The notes: generated by a model from the sequence alone, not told the origin. A stretch of DNA of 64,000 nt from Botryosphaeria dothidea (GCA_011503125.2 WWBZ02000051.1:3038001-3102000); one strand, 5' to 3'. Counted from the stretch's first letter, positions 10,367 through 21,876 are shown. Translations and numbers: made by a program.

Positions 10367-13126
10367 ATGGCAACTCTTCTGGTTGAGAACCGGCACCCAA
10401 CGCATCCTGCTGTATGTCGTTGCAATCTCCGTTTTCCCCGAGCTCCATGTATGTGCCTGCGGAGCTCGGGGTCCCGAAATACCGCCATTACTAACATCGG
10501 CTACAGTGCGATTTATGCTACGCCAGAAAGGTACCAAATCAATCCCATCAGCCCGTCTACCGCCTGCCTCTTACTTCTTCCGCAGATCAAATGCGACAGG
10601 AATGACCCGTGTGGCAATTGCATTGACTCGAAAGCGAAATGCCTAAGGACTCGCCCTAAACGCGTCGGAAGACCGCGGCAATCTGCGGCGGGCGGAGGGT
10701 ACGTCAGGTCCTCCCTCGTGTCCCTCTCTTACTTTTACCATTGCGACGAGCCACCTGACATGTCCGTTGACCCGCCGCAGCGATGGCAAAACAGAGTCGA
10801 TGATCAACCGACTTTCTCGTCTGGAAAGCTCAGTCACTCGACTGGCAACGATTCTGTCCCATGGAAAAACTCCAGCTCAGGATGATTCTAACGAATCTCC
10901 GCCTGCTGAACAAGACGATACTCTCCCAAAGACCACTTCGCCATCCCAAAGTCGAACGGGGCCGAGCCCTAGTAGTGAACCACGAGCCACAGAGGATTTG
11001 TACAACCGGCCTTCCAAAAGAGTACGACTCGAAAGTCCCTCATCATTAGCGGGAAATGACCCGAAAAGGGAACCAGATAGTGATAGGGAAACAAATCTTG
11101 CCTGTCCAGAAGCGGCAGGTTCAGAATATGATTTTACCAGGGCCACACAATTCGAAGCGAGAAGCTTCATTCAAGGAGCTCTCGCAGAAACCTTTCAAAG
11201 CATTAGCGTTGACAGGCGTTCTGTGCTCGAGGCAGCACTGGACTTTGTCGGCAAAATGGGCCATCCTCCGACTAGGCGTCCTCTCATGAAGTCTGATAAG
11301 TGTGGCGAAGAAGTGGCTGATTGCATTGTACCGCCATCGCCAGAATTCTTTCATGTGTTTCTGTCTGGTAAGCACGATCCACTCCTAGCCTTCTTTTCCC
11401 TCTCACTGAGCCAAGAGTACGATCCAGAAAGCCGACGGTCGGATCCACGTTCCTACAATCTGGAGTACTCTACATATATGTCACGCGAAACGCTAGAGCG
11501 CATGGCTCTGGCAATGCACGACAAAAACGAAGACGACCAGACCCTCATACAGTATTCGATTTGCGTCAATTCCTGCGCCGCCACATATCTGTGGAATCTC
11601 CCAGTTGAGGGACAGAGTGTGGGTATGCAGCATGCTTTGGATAGGTCGAGGGAAGATTATATGAGGAGGGCACTTACTGCACTAAACTACATCAGTATCT
11701 TGGAAAAGCCTTCTTTATCCTTGTTGCAGGCGCTTCTTACAGGAGTGAGTGATCGAGTAATTCCTGGGAAAAAGCGACTACTAACTGGAAGTAGATCGTG
11801 TTACTTCAGAAGCTCGGTGAAACGCCGACATGCTGGCTCCTCGCATCCAATGCGTGTCGAGTCTGTGTAGCCATGGGACTACATAGTCAGCAATTCGCCC
11901 TGCCTAGCGATCGAATGCCAAACGAGTTGAGGGAGCTCCGTGCCTGCTTTTTGTGGTGCTATGTTTTCGACAAAGGCCTAGCAATGAGCCTCGGACGACC
12001 AGTCTGCATGCCCATTTGGGATGTCCCTGAGGATGTCATAGCACCCATCGAACCAGACCAGCCACGGAGTGCATTCATTCAGACACTCTTCAAATTTTCA
12101 AAGATACAAGCCTCGATTTCCTGCGATCTACACTACCAGCCGGCTCAGACGAATTCACCGCAGCGAAAAGAGAATGCAATCACGTCGCTGAGAAGGCAGC
12201 TGGAACGAATTCGCAAACAAATTGATGAGGTATAGCCAAACTTACCACGCTGGATCCGAACGAAGACTCACATTCAACAGATTCGCGCGTTCCCGCCGCA
12301 TAACTCGGACGTAATGCTGAAAAGCGAATGGATTTCCATCGATTTCATCTACCATTCAATCATGACTGTAATCTTACGTTTCGATACAGGCGTTGTTTTG
12401 GATGCTATCAAGCGCGAAGAATGTCTTCAACACGCTCGAAGGGCTTTCATCGCCATCCGTGATCTCAAAGCTCACCTCGACTCTCGCCTGGGTGGGCAAA
12501 CTTTTTCTTCCTTCCTGCCATGGTACGTTTTTTATACCTGCAATGCTGAAATCTTGTGCTCATATACCGCTAGGACGGTACTTTACTATCCTCTTCGTCC
12601 CTTCTTCGTACTTTTCTGCAACGTTGTAGCCACTTCCCACAGCGGCGATTTCGAGATTATGAAGGAGTTTGCCGACACTCTCATGGACTTGCCGAACCTC
12701 AACGCCTCAGCACAACGGCTCCAGAAACTTTGCGCGACGCTTGTCAGTCTATGCCAGCCTCTTGTCCAACGCGCGAAAGAGCAATACATGTCCAATGAAA
12801 GGAACCCGAGAAATCCAGCCACCAACGGCACCGCGGTGATGGAATCGCAAGCCCAAGAGCAGATGGTCCAGAATGGCATCAGCAGCGAGGGGGTCATACC
12901 CATGATGCCACCCACTGCTTTTGGGTCCTGGTTTCAACAGAATATGACGACTGGCGCGGTGGTCGGTGACGGGACGCCCGAAGCAAATGTTTCCAGGGCG
13001 AATTCGAGCGACGAGATGTTTTCTGCATTGTTCGACGTCCAGCCAAGCCTGGACTGGCTAGGTTCGGATGTATTCGGCCAAGGGACAAGTTGGACAGATT
13101 TTGAGGGAGGGTTTAGCAGCGGTTGA
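10367..13126 (+). CDS. Zn2Cys6 fungal transcription factor
   Basis: Nuclear DNA-binding regulator. Exons: 10367-10411, 10507-10530, 10586-10698, 10781-11744, 11795-12229, 12281-12522, 12574-13126, giving 791 aa. The binuclear zinc cluster is complete at residues 16-42 (C16-x2-C19-x6-C26-x5-C32-x2-C35-x6-C42) and is assembled only by splicing introns 1 and 2. A basic linker (RTRPKRVGRPR) and a short coiled coil (SMINRLSRLESSVTRL) follow. The middle-homology (fungal_trans) region occupies roughly residues 190-600, including RELRACFLWCYVFDKGLAMS. The seventh exon begins inside the WTVLYYPL block. A further in-frame 60-bp intron is possible near 11370-11429. No biosynthetic cluster adjoins it, so its targets cannot be inferred. 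Confidence 0.85.
12523..12573 (+). other. Stop-free 51-bp intron of the Zn2Cys6 factor
   Basis: Begins GTACGT and ends CGCTAG, is 51 bp (divisible by three) and contains no in-frame stop, so the unspliced mRNA stays open. Removing it creates LPWTVLYYPL, which fits the family; retention inserts 17 residues. Confidence 0.75.
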
Positions 13127-15611
13127 GTTAGAATGATCGTGTGCTTCCGCGATGGTCAAACGATGGAAAGGGCGTTTTGGGATTGGCACGAGCTTTACGA
13201 AAAAAGTGGGATGTGGTTGAAATGTCTGTACTATATATCTCCACTCGTCAGCACCACTCACTCCTAGATGTCGGGAGGAAAAGGAAAAGGGAGGGCCGTT
13301 CAACTACAACTTGGCTTTTCAGTTGTTCAGAGCTTGGACGTGCGTGGCTCATATAGGAATTGGAATAGCGTCCGGGAATCTATCTATCATATACCTGTCG
13401 TGCTCGAGGATCAAGCCGATGAGCTTTCTGGAGGAGTACATGCCCCCCAGCAATACGACCAATATCTGTTGGTCATCAGATGAGTCCAAGAAACAAAACA
13501 GTTACCCTTCATTCCACGGTTGTTCTGTTTCCCGCGGCTGCTCAGCTTTCAACCATGAAGCATGACGCGATGGTTTGTCCACAGTATACTGGAGCCAGTG
13601 TTTTGCCATCTGAGCGGATATCTTTGATCACTGTTATGTGCGTATACTCGTTTATGTGTGCCGATAACGGAGCGTGGTGGGTTCGTGATCGCGTGTCTCG
13701 CTGTGGTTCGTTCGATCGTCGCCCGTCTCATTGCAAGTATGCGATGGCGTTTCCAGTGACAAGGCTGGGGTATACGGCTACTGGAGCGGGACGATGAGTG
13801 CTGTAGGGAATGTTCTAGTACTCTCTGGTTGACCGGTAACGGGGACGCGTTCTGAGGTGGTTGCGGGGTCAAGGAAGGGGAGATGGGCAGTGTCGTGCAA
13901 CGCTTAGGGGTAGAGATTCTGACTCGAGATAGTCAAAGGGGTAAGTTCAGCTGCTGAGCAACGATGCGCATGTCAGCCCATATTGATAGAGACGTGTTTT
14001 TGGCCGGAGGTGCGTTGCTGTTGAGGATGAAAGGGAGGGGTTTGCGTGACTCACTGCGAGGTTGGTCTCAAGTATTCCATGATATGAACCGGGAGGCATA
14101 GCATAGATACTCTGCCATGATGGCAGTTTCTCTTGGGTGCATGTTTTGATACGGGTTTCCGAGGTCGATGATGATGAAAGCGTTTAAAGGAGGCGGTGTT
14201 TTGACTGCGGAGGGGTTGAAGGCTGGGAAGTGAGAATATAGTGCGACGCGCACGACCACGCCAGATCTTCTGCAACAGGAGCAATATACTCGGGTGCCAT
14301 GGAGAGGGTCATGAAAATGTCTTCGGTGAAAAGGGTGATTTGATTGGGTGAATTCCAGACCGGCCAGTACTTTACACTCTAAAGTGCTAAACAGGGTAAA
14401 TCGATGCCGTACTCAGTGCCACATGGGGCGCACCGAAATCGCACGCGGGAAAATGCATGGGCACCTTTTTATACAAGAATCAGAGGGAAATCGAATCTGC
14501 TGCTAGCGCAACGGCTATCAATAGGAGGTTACGCGACAGTTCCGTCTTCCGGAGCCGCCCATAATTGTCGGGGCCGAGAATGCCCATCTTGGTGTTAGTC
14601 TATTTGGTGTTGGCTACTATTTGGCCTCCGTCCTCCGAACGTCCGGACGTTTTGGGTAATGCTTCCATCCGGGTGAAATCCTGCTACGGGTCCCGACTCT
14701 AGTATCTACTTGGCATTATCCTTCCTGAGCACAGTGTGGCTGCCGATGACCACGCATGGCTTTCCTTCTGTCTGCTTTCTTTCTGTCTGCTTTCCTTGTT
14801 GCGGTGAATTGAAGGATGCGCCAACGCGCCATATCCAAGGAAATCCTCCAATTCAGGTCGGACGCTCCTGGAGGTGGTTGCCTCCGTGCAGCCGACCGAA
14901 AGTATGAACTTATTTTGAACTTCTCGTGCAGGGTGCGTCTGGGCTGGCTTTTGGTCGCAGCACTTGACGGAAATTCGGAGAGTAATTCCCGCAGTTCCGC
15001 AATTCCTATGTCCGCTGATTTTGGGGGTGCGCCGTTGAATCTTTTGACAGATTGTGCGAGATGTGCTCTTGTCAACAACAATGCGTTGCCTCTTGAGGTC
15101 TGTCCTGAAAAGAGCCCGTTCTCGGCACCACAGTCTCAATATTCAGACGGATAAGGATCCTGCACTATCTGTGGAGACAATTTGAAGCTAGGGAATCTTC
15201 AAAACATGTGTTGAAACCGCTGCTCTCTCAAGACTACACTACTTATCTCTGCGACAGTTTGAATTCAAGAGAGACTCATCAAGTCTGAGAATCGGCATGG
15301 CCGCTACTGGATCTGCAAACCAATAAAGTATGCAAAGAGTAGTCATTTTCGATGATCGACCAGCCATCACTGGCAAATTCCCAGCTGGAAACACTTCAAA
15401 GCTTTAAGAAGCAAGTGCTGTTGAGCTAACACAGACAGTATACCGAAATTGCTATTATCTATTCACTGAGTGCTTATCTGGCTCCTCATATGAAAACATT
15501 CAAACCCACTCTTATGTCAGGATATGACGCCTCCGATTTCTTCATCCAATCCATCACGACGTGATTTGACACAAGGAGTACATCTCACGAGTCCTTCAGG
15601 CTACTCACCTC
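13127..15611. other. Intergenic region with a coding-like scrap
   Basis: About 2.5 kb without a complete gene. On the minus strand at about 14068-14383 two adjacent frames read as plausible protein (see findings). At about 14766-14799 a 15-base unit resembling TTCTGTCTGCTTTCY occurs twice in tandem. Otherwise nothing was recognised. Confidence 0.4.
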
Positions 15612-18202
15612 TCACTGTCCAGTAAGGTCCAGCACCTCCGTTTCTTCGATCCTCCTTCTTACATCCCTCCTCGCATCCTCCGAATTCCTCAGCGGAGCAG
15701 TCAGGTCGCACACCTCGCTCTCACCAGCCTTCCGCTTCGTACCCACACCAGCTCCAGGCCGCCCATTCGCAACCTGCACGTTTCCCGAGACCTCCGCCAG
15801 CGGCTCGGTCGTCGCTCCATCGTCCTCGACCTCGAAGAACTGTCCATACACCTCTCCCAACAACTCCTCCAAATTGATCACCTTCCCCAGCTCATCCAGC
15901 CACCCCTCGAACTCGTCCATCCGCTTCCCCCACGCATCCATCCGCCTCTCATACACCCTCTCCGTCTTCGTCACCACCAACACCTGCGGGTTCCCTCCCC
16001 GCCGCGTCTCGTGCGTGCAATCGATCCCCGCGCCACAAGCATCCGATGCAGATGCGCCCGCCGCTTATTGCCGACCGCGATCTCTGTGGTCTGCTTGTGC
16101 GGGTCGGAGAGGAAAGTGTTCAGGGGAGCGCAGTCGTTGCAGGTGCACTGGACGCGCGGGCGGGTCTAGGTGGTATATGTGCGTTCGGGTTGCGGCCCGA
16201 TGATGCGGATCTGGTAATTGGTGATGATGTTGCGGTAGAGGGTGTGCAAGGGGGCTTCGGTGATGGGGGCGTTCGAGTTCGTGGCGAGGGAGGAGAGGTA
16301 GGGGAGGAGGAGGGCGTCGAAGGCGTGGGCGTCGATGCGGGCGGTGGCGGTGCAGATGTGGTCGATGAAGCTGGCGAGCTCGGTGGAGTGGTCGTCTTGG
16401 TAGAGGATGAGCGTGAGGTCGGCGAGCGTCTCGCTGTCGATGACCGGGACGTAGGGTTGTGGTTGAGGAAGGCGCGAGAAGGGGTTTGGACAGGGTCGTT
16501 CGTTGGCTCTCAGGTGGATGGTCTCGGGGTCGGCGGTAAGGTCGAGCATGGAGGTGAGTACAGATTTGAACACTTTTCGCTTCTCTTCCTTCGGGATTTC
16601 ATGTTGGTCCATAGAGACGAGAAAGCTGATGAGGGCGGGGGTGTTGTGGGAAAACCTTTTCAATACGGAGAGAACACTTCAATGTTTAGTCTGTCGCTTT
16701 GACCCGCAGTCTCAGTGATGGCAACTCACCTTGGGATCATTCTTGGGTGCATGAGGTTCGCCAGCGTCAGCCCGTCTTCAACATAGAGAGATGGTGCTTC
16801 TTGGAGAATCTTGTGGAGTTGTTGCCCAATCCATTTGGACAAATCTGACTCTTCTTCTCCGTGATCTTCTTCCTCTTCTTCCTTTTCAGAGCCGCATAGT
16901 GCAGAGATAGTTTCAACCCAATCATGGATAATCAACTCCTGTGGGAGTACTCGCTCAATACTGAATCCTGTCAGCAGTTGCCTCGCACGTTGAAGGAGAA
17001 GGATCATCTTTCGCGAATTTCTGTAAATTTTCCCTCTACTATCCAGTCTGAGATCCTTTGTAGCGTCTCAGTTGGCATTTTGGTGTTCGTGAATTTCGTG
17101 GCATGGCCGAAGATGGATAAATCTCGTAATGTAATGCTAGCGTCAATAATTGCGGCCACAAGCGTGCCCTTTCCTGGGGGGCTGGATCTGCTGTTCCCAT
17201 TGCGTCCGTGCTTCTGTTTCTGTTTCTCGGCTTCCAACAGAGCCGCTTGGCAAACATCCTTTAATGTTTGAGCAGCGTAGCTGTCTGACGGTTTCTTGAC
17301 ACATCGGTCTCTCAGCACTGCGAGGAGACCTCGCATGCTATCCTCTTTTGGAGGCGACGAATAACCATCAATGGTCCATATCCTTTCTGTCATGTCGTAT
17401 TTCTTTCCAACGTACTGGCTTAAGAGGAAAGTGCCCTCGTGTTCCCGGGGCATGATCACAAGCGCCTTGTTACAAAATCAGCATTTATTACTACCTTACA
17501 AAAGGACTCGATGGACTTACCGTTCTTCTCCACCAGTGCATGTATTCGCGGTCCGTTGAAGACCAATGCTTGTGATCTTCGTGCTCGCCGTCGTCATGGG
17601 CTGCACTCAGGAATTGCTCACTTTGGACAATTTCATCCGCAGCCATGCGGATATGCTCAGCTACTCGGCACCCATCGAGCCCGAATACCCGCGCAAGCCG
17701 CACGGCATCAACATATACTTCCTCCCCCTTGCCATGTTTGGCGAACATCTTCCCTCTCCTCCAGGCTCGCCAAGAAGACCCCGAAGCCACTGGCATCGCA
17801 AGCGTCCTTCAATGCGTCCACAACTACAGCATCTCTTCCCTTCAACGCGCCCTCTTCGAGACAAAAATATATATCGGGATTTCTGCCAGAGAGAGAATGA
17901 GCCCCGAGTTCTATGCTACAATTTCCGGCGTCATACTTTCCGTCAAGCAAATAGACGAACTTGCGCTTCTTCGCCGGCTCGGTTGCGTACTCTCCTCTCC
18001 ATTCTCTCAGCGTTCCTCTGAGGTCACGGAGGGCTTCTGCCGTGAGGTCATCGGATTGCTTGATGGACTTTAGGATTTCCAGCAGGTCTGCCTTGATATC
18101 ACCGGTGGGACCATGGGTGATGGAGGCATCTTCCCGGAAAGACTCCGCGTCGGATACAGCTTCTGATGGGCGCTCGAGTGTGTTGTTGTCGACGTCAGCC
18201 AT
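15612..18202 (-). pseudogene. Decayed gene, 2OG-Fe(II)-oxygenase-family C-terminal half-like
   Basis: Minus-strand coding pieces line up as one gene from the ATG at 18202 to the stop at 15612, with two ordinary introns (17466-17520, GTAAGT...AAG; 16656-16729, GTGAGT...AAAAG). It is interrupted by apparent +/-1 frameshifts near 17751, 17008 and 16022 and by an in-frame TAG at 16166-16168. Segments include KKRKFVYLLDGKY, ALKGRDAVVVDALKDA, MHWWRRT|ALVIMPREHE, a C-x-C-x2-C piece (VQCTCNDCAPLNTFL) and LVVTKTERVYERRMDAW, ending KRKAGESEVCDLT and VLDLTGQ. From memory of the family, these resemble the C-terminal half of large fungal proteins annotated as 2OG-Fe(II) oxygenase superfamily. The N-terminal catalytic domain with its HxD...H iron site is absent. 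Sequencing error is the alternative to pseudogenisation. Confidence 0.7.
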
Positions 18203-19195
18203 TTCATCCAATGAGTACGCACGATAAGGAATGGAGATGGATTGAATTCAGGGGATAAAGTGGCGAGGCACTTGCCACAGGAGTAAGGAAGAATGGCCTC
18301 AGGGCTTTTTGAGAGTCTGCATGTCCGGTGCCGGACGCGTCTACGGTTCAGGCCCACACTACGCGTCAGGGTGACGCGACAGGGTAACGCGCTAAAAGAT
18401 GATCTGAAGTAGGGATGACTGAGTCACATCTGAATAATCCCCAACGATAGCGCAGACTGAATAGACGTGGGAGTTTCCAAGAGTGAGGCCATCCTCAGTT
18501 CCTCCTGAGGAGATAAATTTAATCTGACGCTTATGGTCCCAAAGAATCACGGAATCCTCATGTAGAGGACTGCTTGAAGTTCTGTGTGTATGCTCATATG
18601 TGTTGTCGCAGGTCGTTATTCGAAACCGCGTGCAACACGAGAAAAAGAGAAGTTTCATGACAGCAAGGTTGACCACTGATCCATGCTGTTCACTTGATTT
18701 GTGTTTCCAAGGTTGTCCAACGCAAATTGGTCCTTGAATTTTGGCCGATTCAATACAGAAGTCAAGTATCTATATCTCCTTCTACCCCATGCAAGTCCTG
18801 CGATGGAGGCAGTGCGCTCAAAAGGACACTACCGAGTATGCCTTGCATATGCCTCGATAGCTCTACCATCAGGCGGAAGGACTGGATTAATGTGACTCTA
18901 TTCTCAATCCTCCAACAGAGATTATCATCGGCCAATGGAATTCGACGGAGTCGGTTGAGCAAATTAGTACTATTCTCAGTTCGAGGCATCACTTCATCAT
19001 TTAAACTCAAAACGGAAAAAGGCCCCCAGATGGGCTGTGCCGGAGGACGCCGGTCACGTCAACGCGACGCGTGTTGTATTCAACAGACTGTTTTAAGCTC
19101 GTAGACGTCTCTCTCTCCGCAGTTGACTAACAACCACAGATCTTTCATGCCATTCAAGTGATAAAAATTGAAGACAGCGCAACAAGCCTTACAGC
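18203..19195. other. Intergenic region between two divergent broken genes
   Basis: About 1 kb between the start of the decayed minus-strand gene and the start of the plus-strand F-box-like gene. Small ORFs on both strands (for example 18762-19010 minus) have no recognisable features. No repeat or element ends were seen. Confidence 0.4.
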
Positions 19196-20824
19196 ATGTC
19201 GTCTTCTCGCAAATACGAGAACAAGATTACCCTCCCCACGGAGCTGACGTGTATGGTTATCGCCGAAGCCGACTGGGAAACCTTGAAGCAGCTCCGTCTT
19301 TGCAACAAGTGGTTTGCTGGCGAGGCTGCTCGTCATTTGTTTGCTTCCGTCATGACGGATATGACCATGGAGCTCATGGAGGCGTTTGCCCAACAAACGC
19401 GTAATAAAGCCATTGCAAAATCCATCAAGGAGCTTGTGGTGTTGCCGTCACCGAGATGGCCACGCCTCGATTTGGAAGATTTTTGTGAGGTGCTTCACAA
19501 AGGCTGTACGTTCTTTCTCCCCGTTGGCACATTCAGTGCAAATATGCATCTTTTAGAGAGCCTTTGTTATCGCGGGGTTCTAACAGCGCCAGCAGTGCAC
19601 CAAGTCCAAGGTTCTCGGAGCTACCTGATGGAGCTGTACGCGGTTTACATGGCAGACCGCGAGGAAGTCGACCTGTTCGAATGCCTTACTCGAGGACTGT
19701 ATCCACAACTGCACGGTCAGAACATTGTCTCCCATGCCGACACGAACGCCCCGGAGATGTCAACCTTAGTCAGGTACAGGGAAGCCTGTGCCCATTTTGA
19801 GAGCGCACTCCTTGAACTTTCGAGCCTCCACACCGTTCGGATGATGCCCCATTCAACCACAAAGTCAGACAATTGGTATGGCTTTCGTCTACGCACAGAG
19901 GTACTTCAGATCGACAGGAACGATGTCGATGCCGCAAAGGAGGCCGCGCCGAGAGTGTTCCTGCTCCGAGCTCTGGGTTATCGAAACAATCTCCTGAAAG
20001 GCCTCACGTCACTCGAGCTCATTTCAAAGGACGGTAATTGGTGGGTCCCGCTAGACCTTGAGTCCTTCTGGAGAAGCAACGAACTATCGGAGACGGGAGG
20101 AGACGAGGAAGTCGACGAGAGCCGGGTTGAACATCGACTGTCACTCGTGACGGTCGTATTTGCTCATCTCAAATACCTACGACTCGTAATTGAGGCCGAG
20201 GAAGCGAAACTCAGGCCGACTGGCCGAATAGTAGGCCAGTGGCTGAGCCGAGCGAGAAAACTAGAGTGTCTTGAATTGCGACTCGCGGGCCTGAGACATG
20301 GAAACTGCCATGTGGATTTTGATTAAATCCGGCATATTGCTCGGGGAACACAATGGACGAAGCTGAAAGATTTGAGTCACCACAAAACATTCACGGTTGA
20401 ATCTTTACTCTCGTTTTTATCGACAGTGACATCTACTCTTTGTTCGTTGTCACTATCTAGGTGCAGACTAGTGGGGCCCAGTGATTCTTGGCCGGTGGTC
20501 TACGAGCGTATGCGGCAGTTGCCTTTCGAGAAAATACAGAGTCTCGACTTCTGCAATTGCACCGACCGCGACCCACGGATGCCACCAGAAATACCGTTTG
20601 AAGAGGGGGTCCCAACCTCAACCGGCTATGGCTGGGTGAAGGAGTATCCGTCCATATCGGTGTTTTACTACTCGGAGCCTAATAGCGGGCTTCTAGCCCG
20701 GAAGGGAGTCCAGGGGGATCTCTACTCGTACATTCTGAAGAAAACCGGGTCTATGCCCCGGGTTTTTCGTTGTCGTCCAAGGAAGTTGAGACTGCTTGAG
20801 AAAGAAAGTGATCAGGATGAGTAG
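19196..20824 (+). pseudogene. F-box-like/LRR-like gene interrupted by one in-frame TAA
   Basis: From the ATG at 19196 the frame is open for 376 codons, meets TAA at 20324-20326, and is then open in the same frame for 166 more codons to the stop at 20824. The N-terminus is F-box-like (LPTELTCMVIAEAD...LRLCNKWFAGEAARHLF). The rest resembles the intact paralogue at 41308-42823 throughout, for example FLLRALGYRNNL versus FLLRALGWRNFF, LCSLSLSRCRL versus LVSLSLTRCVL, and DLYSYILKKT versus DIYSYILKET. The alignment runs ungapped across the TAA. Comparison also suggests an in-frame intron beginning GTACGT at 19506 and ending near 19604-19610. F-box proteins usually recruit substrates to SCF ubiquitin ligases; here the product would be truncated unless the stop is read through. 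Confidence 0.65.
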
Positions 20825-21043
20825 TCCCAATGTTCTCTCCGGAAAGATTGATTTGAGCTATGGACTTACTAAAGGGATAACTGTTTGAGTCCCGCTAGCT
20901 CGATCCCAAGTTTCTCCTACTATCAGTTGGCCGCTCCTTTTTTTGTTGGCAGTAGGTATACAGGGCAGCTTGCTTATAGGAGTACGTGTCCATGCGCACT
21001 CTATCTTGTGCGAGATTGTGTTTAGACAGGGCAATTGCGTGCT

Positions 21044-21876
21044 TCATGAGAGTTCAACGGCACCGTCGGGTACACCCTGCATGCTCCTCAGCCTCCTGGC
21101 GAAGAACTGCATGATCGGCAGCATCTCCTCCCGATTGCTGGGCATGCCATCGCCCACTCTCCTCCACTCCTTCACCTCCACGAACTCGAAATTGTCCTTT
21201 AACCTTGACACCGCGCTATCCGACACGGCCGAGTTGCGGGCAGCCTTGCACAGCAGCACTGGCGTCCTACACTTGTTGTCGACCGGCTGCAGCGGGGCCC
21301 CCGACGGCAGCGCGCCGCCGATGCTCACCACGCCGCCCAGCTCGTCCGCGCCCATCTCGGCCGCGACCTGTAGCGCCGCCATGCCGCCCTGGCCGAAGCC
21401 GAACAGCACGACGTCGCGCGGCTGGTAGCCGCATTTGTCGAGCACCCCCGTGCGGACGACGTCGTCGAGCAGCAGGCGCGTCGCGCTCTTGAAGCCCGTG
21501 TCGAACTCCATCGCGCTGGTCGCCTGGTCGAACTGCATGTCGTCGCCCCAGTGGAAGCCGCCGAGGTCGAAGGGCAGAGGGGCGGGGGCGCGCACGGCGA
21601 GGCAGGCGGTTTCGGGCAGGTTCATCTGGCGGCCGAGGTTGGCGAAGGAGGCGTGGGTGTCGCCGAGGCCATGGAGGAGGATGAGGACGTTGGTGGGGGG
21701 TTGCGAGGAGGGTGCTGTGGGAGGGCGAGCGTACGTGCGCGATGGCGTTAGCTGGACGTTCGGTTGCGACGGAGCTGTGGCGGTGTGCCTGAGGGCGTCA
21801 GGTGGGGCTTACGAGGGCTGATGCTGAGGGTGACGGCGGAGGGGAAGTCCTGCGCAGTGGGCTGGCGCTTGGGCAT
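21044..21876 (-). CDS. Acyl-protein thioesterase/carboxylesterase-fold protein, catalytic triad lost
   Basis: Alpha/beta-hydrolase of the phospholipase/carboxylesterase (acyl-protein thioesterase) family. Exons 21813-21876 and 21044-21714 (98-bp intron, GTAAGC...CCACAG), 244 aa, start MPKRQPTAQD in context CCGCCATGC. Family landmarks are clear: NVLILLHGLGDT (oxyanion region), GGFHWGDD, and the nucleophile-elbow position. At the elbow the usual G-F-S-Q-G-G is GFGQGG here (about residues 127-132), so the catalytic serine is glycine. The usual Asp and His positions are also substituted (ARNSAVSDSAV; GDGMPSNREEM instead of a GxGHS-type motif). It is therefore probably not an esterase. I recall other fungal members with the same changes, so this may be a conserved pseudoenzyme subfamily rather than local damage. 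Confidence 0.85.

Noticed and set aside
10367..13126. Regulator of a secondary-metabolite cluster
   Set aside because: A Zn2Cys6 factor alone is not enough; no PKS, NRPS, terpene cyclase, P450 or transporter cluster adjoins it.
14766..14799. Two tandem 15-base units as a possible CRISPR or regulatory array
   Set aside because: Only two copies of a pyrimidine-rich unit with no spacers; ordinary simple-sequence duplication.
20312..20362. 51-bp intron that would remove the TAA in the F-box-like gene
   Set aside because: Poor donor (GTGGAT), and the deleted residues align without a gap to the intact paralogue, including a conserved Trp.
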